From: Sphaerolaimus hirsutus
Lineage: Eukaryota > Nematoda > Chromadorea > Monhysterida > Sphaerolaimidae
DNA length: 64,000 nt
Assembly: GCA_964036195.1 (NCBI GenBank)
Contig: OZ038459.1
Span: 19,279,206-19,343,205, forward strand
Reading direction: 5' to 3'
In this document: in pieces, positions 25,401 to 34,400 of the stretch
How positions within the stretch are numbered: the first letter of the stretch is position 1
Layout: each line of letters opens with the position of its first letter
Made by a program: the position numbers and the translations under genes
Notes under the pieces: generated by a model
Database searches by the model: none
The model's input: the letters and a program-made list of their open reading frames with translations, nothing else
What the model was told of the DNA's origin: nothing

Positions 25401-28400
25401 TGTGTACTTCGCGGAAACGGCCTTCGGAGTTTTTCTCACGTGTGCCGTGCGCGGTCGACCAGTGGGGGTACTATCGTACTCGTTAGAATTGTAAGGGCTC
25501 GTGGTAATGCCCCGCCCTTTGCGAGCGCTGCTAATTTTCTTTGGAGTACTACTCGCCGCTCGGTTGGCACCGCGCAACACAGTGGATGTCACGCAGCCGC
25601 GTGTGCCACGACTGCAGGCGCTCGCGCCAGCACGTGGACTACTACTGGCAGCGGTCGCCGCACTGCCCCTTGCCGATGTGACGCGGCCGCGTGTGCCACG
25701 ACTGGAGGCGCTCGCGCCAGCACGTGGACTACTACTGGCAGCGGTCGCCGCACTGCCCCTTGCCGATGTGACGCGGCCGCGTCTGCCGCGACTGCAGCCA
25801 CTGGCCCCAGCCCGTGGACTACTACTGGCACTGGCGCCAGCACGTGGACTAGTACTAGCGCTGGCGGCAGCACTGCGCCCTGCGGGCACTCCAACATCAT
25901 GTAAAGAGCCCTGTAAAATGTGAAATGTCATGCAAAGTGTGAAACTCATCTAAAATTGTTCATCTGCAAAAAGTGCAAAACCCGCAAAAGCAATGTTTCG
26001 ATTGAACAAACAGGCTATGAATAAATGGCTTTGAAACGGTTTTTACCCAGCCGTATCAAGGTAAGCACCTGGTGGCGCCTGGGTGTTCAGCGCTCTTCGC
26101 TGTTTTTTTGTAAATATTTGCGCCATTGTGACAAATGTGACTATGTTCAATGTTTATGTAAAGTGTAGTGGTTTTTACCCAGCTGTTACAAGGTAAATAC
26201 GTTGAAAAGGTGTTTACCTTGCAACAGTTGCGTAAAAACACCTTAGAGCTATGCTAACCCATTCATACAAGTATGAATGGGTACCAAACGTAGTTGTACT
26301 AAGTTATGGTGTTTGCCGCAATGTCGATTATTTGTCGCTATACTTAGTTTAGCGACAAACATAATGGACATTGCGGCAAACACCATAATTTTCTTTTTGA
26401 AAGTGTGCCCCAATTTGGATGTATACACCTTTATACAAGGTCAATAAAACCGATTCGACTATTGATAGCCTGTTTCTTCAATGCTCACATGAAACATACA
26501 TTTTGCGGGTTTGCACTTTTTGCCACTTTTCATGTGTGACACGTGAAATCTGTGATTGATGTTTCATCGTTTATGCGTAGAAACGACTTTAGACCTCCAG
26601 CATGTTTAAATGTCCTTAGACTTCATGCATGACATCACTTTTGACACTTTTCATCAGATTTGACACTTTACAGGGCTGTTTACACATTGCAACAGTGCCG
26701 CTCACACTCAAACAGCGACATTCCCAAATTCTTGCCACCCGTAGAAACCGCGCCCCGAATTGCTTCCGTAGACCCCGGAGAAACAGAACTCTCAGTAAAA
26801 TAGCTCGCCGGCAAAATGAAATCGTCATCGTCGTCCTATAAGATCAGAAAAAACTTTCTTGACTATTTACCTATTTAAAAAAGTATATAAAAAGAAAAGT
26901 ACCTGAATTTCATCATGAAATCTCGTAGGCACTGAAACCCTACCACTAAAAGTAGTCTTCCTGCCCCTGGGAGTTACGGTATCATTACGCCCTCCAATGG
27001 ACATTGCACCAATTCCAAGAGTCGGGTCCTTTGATGAAAGAATTATTTGAGACAATTTATCAGATGAACTACGTGCTTTTGAAACGGTTTTTTTAAATTA
27101 CTCATGACCATCACGATTTCAAAATAAAAATATGTTTAAAAAAAACCCATGAACACAAAGTAATAAAAGCACACACCTTATCGACACCCGTAACCGTAGA
27201 GGCGGGTTTCACGACTGTTTCCGTCACGCCTGTCATCGAGCCCTCGTCATCCTACGTTGCAAAAGAGACAAAGTGACAAAAGAATTGACAAAACACAGAC
27301 AACCCCATGCACAATAAACCACAAAAAGTACCCAAAACTAACCTCGTCAAAAAAGTTGTGCATCCATTTTTCAGACCACTGACTCTGTGTCGCCCTCAAA
27401 CATACACTCTGCACACCAGTGTCTCGCTCTCTGACCGTGGCACCGCTCTCACCGACACTTTGCGGCGCAGCGTCTCCCTGTCTCACGATGCCACCGCTCT
27501 GACCAACTTTTTCAATCTTTTCTGGCTCCATAAAAACGCGCACCAAAACCAACGGGCAATTCCAGAAGTGGACAAGTGACAAGTACAATGTAAAAAGAAG
27601 TAAAATGTCAATAGAAAAGTAAATGCCTAGCCAAGTAAATTGTAAAAACCTTCCTCAAAATAGAACATTTTCGTTTACTAAAAATAGAAGGTTTTGCGTT
27701 CTGTAAAAATACACGCTTCTAGCATATTTAGTTTACTTGGTTTTTGTCATTATAATCATCACTTGCCCACTTGCGGAACTGCCACCAAGTGTTCGCCGCC
27801 AGCATGTTTCATGGACGCCACGTTAAAAATTCTGGAAAAGTTTTTATTATAAATTAAATTTTTTTTGAAACTTCTAAAAGTATGAAATAAAACAAACTTC
27901 GATTCTCCCCCATACATAAGATAACCGTCATTGGGCACAACTTTACACTGCAAATCCGGATGCGGGCATTTGTGCATAACAACTTTAAATTGCACACTTT
28001 CTGGCAATTGATTTAATGGATAGAAAACGGTTTTATTCAGCGCATTTTCATCCTGCTCGAAGTGCGATATATACACGCACTCGACATTAAAACGGCTGCC
28101 ATTTTTAAAAAATTGGAGACTCGACCGGAAGGGCGGATGCACCTGTGTAAAAGAAAAATCTTTGAATAAGTTTATAACTAACGACGGCTCGTTCACGGCC
28201 TGTCGGCCGTGAACTCGTTGGGGGGGTTCCACCCCCCCAAACCCCCCCAGCCTATTCTATAGTACCCCCCCTGCGGGGCTATACACAGATTCTAGTGGAT
28301 GGTTAATAGACTTTATAGACATGTACACTTTGGTCGCCTTCCATTGATAACTAGCGACGGCTCGTTCACGGCCTGTCGGCCGTGAACTCGTTGGGGGGGT

Positions 28401-31400
28401 TCCACCCCCCCAAACCCCCCCAGCCTATTCTATAGTACCCCCCCTGCGGGGCTATACACAGATTCTAGTGGATGGTTAATAGACTTTATAGACATGTACA
28501 CTTTGGTCGCCTTCCATTGATAACTAGCGACGGCTCGTTCACGGCCTCTTGGCCGTGAACTCGTTGGGGGGGTTCCACCCCCCCAAACCCCCCCAGCCTA
28601 TTCTATAGTACCCCCCCTGCGGGGCTATACACACATTCTAGCGCATAGTAAACAAAGGAAATACAAATTGCTCAAAATATTTTTTGAACCAACCACAGAA
28701 TCACTGAATGACTCCATGAAATCTCCAAAACTCACAATAACCAAAATGTCCTGCAAATCTCCAAAAGTCACAATAACAATAAAAATGTCCTGCAAACGTA
28801 TAACACAATGAAAACAAAAAATTTCTGTTATGGCAAGTATTCACGGTACAAATTTACCCCTTCATGATGAAATATGAGACACAATAACTAGCACAGTTTG
28901 CGCACAAATTTCATTTTAAAAGTGCCAGCAACAACAACAAACCAATACTACAACAAAGCACAAATGACAAAAGAAAAAGAACACCGAGTCATCAAATTTT
29001 TTCAATCAATCAAAACAATTGAATAAAATGAACAAAACAGGCAGATGTGCGTATCACTGCACCTGCCTCAAAACAACTGAACATAAATCAGATTGCCACG
29101 TTTGCTACATGTGACCCTCAATTGGATGCTGTTGTCGACCAGCCGCAACTTCTTTGAACCATTTTTAATCAAGTACAAGACCGCGTAAAACGTCATCTGA
29201 ACCACCAAAATGAATGCAAAGTACTGTAGTTTCAAACTTTAAAAAAACCGATGTTTTTTTAAAAAACTTTTTTTTAAAAAGGTCTTTTTTCCTTTTACAA
29301 AAAAGGGATTAAACAGATTCATTACGTCCATTTTGAGAGATTATAGTGATCTGAATACGCATTCATCTAATTGGATACATTCAGTTTTATATGGTCTTGT
29401 AAATATACGTGATGCGGGTCGCGCGCTCTCTTTTCTCTTACAGCAGTCCTTACAGGATTGGCCATTGACTCGGCGCTGCATTCTCCGCCAACAATTTCCT
29501 CCACAAGTTGATCAAACCAAACATCCTGTGTATTGAAATAAAACTATTTATCAAGTATTTTCGAGCGGAAGCTGCGCATTGTATAGAGAGCCCACCAAAC
29601 GCGGTTAGCAGGACATGTTAGGCCGCCCCCTTATTTAGCATTTACACCCCCCTAAAAATCACCCTTGTCTCCCGATGTACATTTTGTTCCATGTCTAAAC
29701 TGTTTCGCGGATCTTCATTCTCATCGTCGACGGCGTCATTCCCATGGTTGATGTCGTCAACTAGTTCGAATTTCGCACGAAATCGCACATTGTTGACGCA
29801 AAAAATAGTGCGATACCTGACATAAGACAACACATTGCGAAAGAATGATAACAATGAAAGACATAACATTTAATAACTAACTGCGCCACCCCAGGTTCTA
29901 GAGTCAGCACCTGTACGCTCTGACAAACTACCACGGCACCATCATTCACCCTGAAACTGCGAGATATCTCTCCATAAGATTCGGGGCGGTCTGAAACACG
30001 GCGGAATTCGCGCCAGTCTGAAGTGGGCGTATCAATGCGCCACACGAAATCAACCAGATTGGTACTTATAACACCAGTAAAGTGGACATCGAAGTGACAA
30101 ATCTTGTTAGCTTAGTGATGAGATATTAGATTGACACTTCATGTCACACTTGAAAAGTATTGCAAGTACCACCAGGATTACTCGGTCATCATCTTTGAAA
30201 AGTTTGACAGAATCCCTATAGGTCGCCCTATGCAGCAATTGCGCTTCTGACTCTGCCGATTGCATCTGAGAAGAAAGAAATGAATGAGAAATCATACCCG
30301 CCTTACATCAACACATACCCACCTGACATGAAAACGTTTAAACCAAAATTAAGTGTACCTAACATGAAAATGTTCCGACTTGACAGTGAAATGTACCCGC
30401 TTGACATTGAAATGTACCTGGTTGACATTGAAATGTATCCGCTTGACATCAAAACCTACCTTACATCAAAATGTATCCACCAAACATGAAAAGACGGCCC
30501 GGTAAAATAAAAAATTACCGGCCTCACATGGAAAGTGTAGCCACCTTACATCAAAATGTACCAGTCTCCAGGAACGTCTGAAAATATACCCAGAAAAGAA
30601 AAATAAGATTGAAACCAACACCGATAAGCCAACAGTGGTGGTAAGCCGGACGATCACCAGGCTAGGCCAATGGCCATGCAAAGATGGAAAAACGGAAGTA
30701 GTCCAGCAGCCAGACAACCGAAGTCACGAGGAACGCCGAGACAGCAACGCCGTAAAGAAGGAAAAAAATGAAAAACTGACATTTGTAAATTCAACTAAAA
30801 TACTAAATGCTATGAAAAGCAGTAAAAATGAGCTTTAGAAACTAAAAGTGTATAATTTAATTTTCTGACACATTCTTTACATATCCTTTTCATTTATTAA
30901 AATCTGCAACGGCACATCGCTCACAAAAAAAACCGTTCAGCATGTAACTATGAAATTGGACACATTTAAATTGTGATACAACAAACAGAGGTTGAAAACA
31001 AAAGGCAAAATTTAAACATCATATCTTCACGTGAAAAATTCTAGCCACACAACATTTAGGCACATTTATACTTATAAAAGGCTTAAAGTAATCTCTCAGT
31101 AATAACCGTATATGACTAGGGTTCAAAGGAGATTTGAGTTTTCGGGATGGGAATCACAATCGGGTTTATGATCGGTATGGGGATTCGCCATGCACAGGGA
31201 TCGGGATTTGGATCGGCATCGCCATGCACATCTCAAGCGACCCGTTTATGCATTTTTTTCGCATAGCGGTTCCCCTTTGAACCCTATATATGAGTGCAGT
31301 AATGCACATGCATAGATATTGAGACCTCACAAAAAACAAAGCTCCATTATAGAGATTCAGCCAGCGACAACTCTGGCATTCAACAAAATGCAATTCAAAA

Positions 31401-34400
31401 ACCCTGAGCACAAGTAAGAAAAATGCTAGAACAAAAACACTAAAAAAAGTGTTTTAGAAAAAGTTTACAAACAAAAGAAATACACTAGCAAATCTACACC
31501 GGCAATATTCACGCAAACGCACCGGAAATGATCATACAAAGAACAAGCAACAGGGACATATCAAGGATTGTTGAGGGGACGGGCTCGCAAATCAACATAG
31601 AAAATGCAACGTATTTACCATGAGCGCCAAAAAGCGAAAACCATGTATTCACGATGTTTTGTTGCTACAGGAAGCGAGCCCCCCCGCCCGAAAACCAAAA
31701 AATTTAAACGATTCAAACACATGGATGGGCAGCCACATGGATGCACCGGACAAGTAAAACACACAACAAATAAATTGTGTAGCGATAGCCGTGTACCCGC
31801 CCCACACTTATGTAAACATACTGGCTATGTAAACGCCCAAGTCATTTGTAATATCATAAGTATGCACATTTTTACACTTTTTTGTCACTCTTCACTTCAC
31901 AAATTTCACTTGTGAAGCCAAGTGAACTTATCATGACAAATATCGTTATTAATAATTTTTTGATATTATTCCACCAATATAACTAGTTTATCGACTGAAA
32001 AGTCAGTAAAAAATTATGACATGTCTAGATCGGAATTTACAGGGAATTTACATGTAGCCAGCGAGCCTACACCAAAAAAAAACCTTTTTGACACAACCGA
32101 AGAATACAACAAGAAAAATCAATCAGCCAATGTAGCCATGATAGCACATGCATTATTGCCAACTTCCATCAGCCACAAGCACACCAGCAAAAATCCACTG
32201 CGTTCTCCCATATTCTCCACATCCAGGGTGACCGTAATGGGCTCGTTTTGCACGGTTGCAATCACAGCATCCCTAAAAAGTAAAACTATAAACATAATTA
32301 TCCATCAATTATCTATTGAGGCTGGGGGGGGGGGTTGGAACCACGGCACCAGCACGATAATAAAGATAGAACAACCCCCCTGAGAGTGATGCGTCAAAGT
32401 GACAATAAGAACCACCCCCCTGAAAGTGACGCATCAAAATGGGCATAAGAAGAACCCCCCACAAAAAGTGCGAACTCACGTGCTATCCTCAACGCGAACA
32501 ACCAATTCTTGGGATGGGCGCCTCACCAACAGGTCCATTGGAACGCTGCAATACACCACGCCAAGGCCAAGGCGCGGGCTCTGCTGCTCTTCCGCATAAG
32601 CAACGTTCACGTCCGTCCTGGGTGCACTACTAGAGGCTTTCAAATCACTTGTAAAATGTAAAATGTCACACAAAATGTGAAAAGTCATGTAAAATGCGAT
32701 GTAAAACGGAAAAGGTATATTTCCAATTTTCTAACCCATTTTACATGACTTCACGCACTTTCCATGGCATTTCACACTACACACAACATTTTATAAACTC
32801 TTGGAGTGGCACCTGTATTTGACGGTCATTTTGATGGTTGTGTTGGTCGTGTTGCGCTGCAGAAAAAATTGTGTAAAAGTACACACTAGATTTTTCAATA
32901 AAAAATTGGGAACAAAAAAACGGAAACTAACAAGGCTGAACACAGTGCTGTGGCTAGCCGGTTGACCAAATGGCAGATTGGCAACTGGAAGCAGTCACAC
33001 ACCGTGTAATGTGTAAACTAAACACTTAAATGTCATGTAACCTGTGATCTACAATGTCATGTTAAATGTCATCTAAATACGCCGCCAGAGTTGTAAATAA
33101 CAATATGAATAAAGTAAAACTAAAAGTTAACAGTTAATGACATTTCACAATTTCGTCTACACTTTACACGGTGTGCGATTGCAACCGGGGGGCGGCCTAT
33201 GCTGAACGCGCACAAACGCACTAACAGCCGGGCCAGCCGGTGCCGGCCCACCAAAAACTTCGTTCACTGCACCCGCACCAGCGTTCACATTGGCCGAGGC
33301 TTCCCTTAGAAGCCTAGCCCTTTGAATAGCGGCGCGCATCGCAAAGCCGCCGGCCCTCGGGATTTCCTCTGAATCTAGTGGCACTTGCAAACCGTATAAA
33401 AATCCATGTAAAATGTAAAAATGTCACGGAAATTGTTAAAAGTTATGTAAAAGGCGCCGTAAAACGCTGTGCAAAATTGCCAATGTCTTACTGATTCATG
33501 TGGCATTGAACATGACTTTTCACAATTTCCACACATTTAACGTTTTACACATGAGTTTACACGGTGTGCAAATGCTGCCTGGCGAACTGGAGCGATGGGT
33601 CTCCGGTGTGTCCGGTATTGGAGTCGCCGGCCGTATTGGAGACGGTTCCCTTGTCGGAGTGGTGTTGCCATCCGTGTCGACATCAGCATTCGCAGCCGCA
33701 CTATCGTCATCATCTAAAAAAATGTGTGAAAACTAATTTTTCAACATGTACTCAAAAGCCTTTTTTACCAGCATTCTTTCAGCAGTATCCCCTATTTTTC
33801 AGCAGTATGCCCTATTTTTTTCATGAAATAGCCCTATTTTTTTCAGGAATAAGCTCTATTTATTTTAGGAATAACCCCTATTTGTTCAGGAATAAGCCCT
33901 ATTTGTTCAGGACTAAGGTCTATTTTTTTAGGAATAACCCGTATTTTTTCAGGAGTAAGCCCTATTTGCGTACCTTCCGACGATCCGATCTTCGTAGCGC
34001 GACCTCGCTTCCTCGCTAACCGAGCCCTCATAACTTCCCTAGCGGTCCGCAGTCGCGGCGGGCTCTCACACGATGTGTCATTATCCCTGGGGGCAGTTGC
34101 AAACACTTTTAATAGTAAAGTAAAGAACCAAATGAATTGTGTATTTGAATGACTTTGTAAAAAGTGACAGTAAAATTTTTCTAATATAGTTGTACATTGT
34201 ACAAGATGTTTTGCACTTTACTTTTCATATGACAAAGCTTGCCACTGAACCTGGAGTTGCCATCGTCGGACTTGCCATCGTCGGACTTGCCATCGTCCGA
34301 GTTGCCATCGTCGGAGTCGGATTTGGTAACGTCCGGGCTGCAGCTCACGTGCGAATCGTTGTCATTCTGTGCATTGCAAAAGTTTTAAAGTAATAAATGT

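Noticed and set aside
25368-25923. Long plus-strand ORFs over the Ser/Ala repeat
   Set aside because: Antisense shadow of a GC-rich repetitive coding exon.
27759-28232. 157-codon ORF as a single-exon gene
   Set aside because: It is two exons (27898-28142 and 27786-27831) plus intron and satellite sequence that happen to be open.
28182-28640. CRISPR-like regular repeat
   Set aside because: Adjacent 173-bp tandem units without spacers, in an animal genome.
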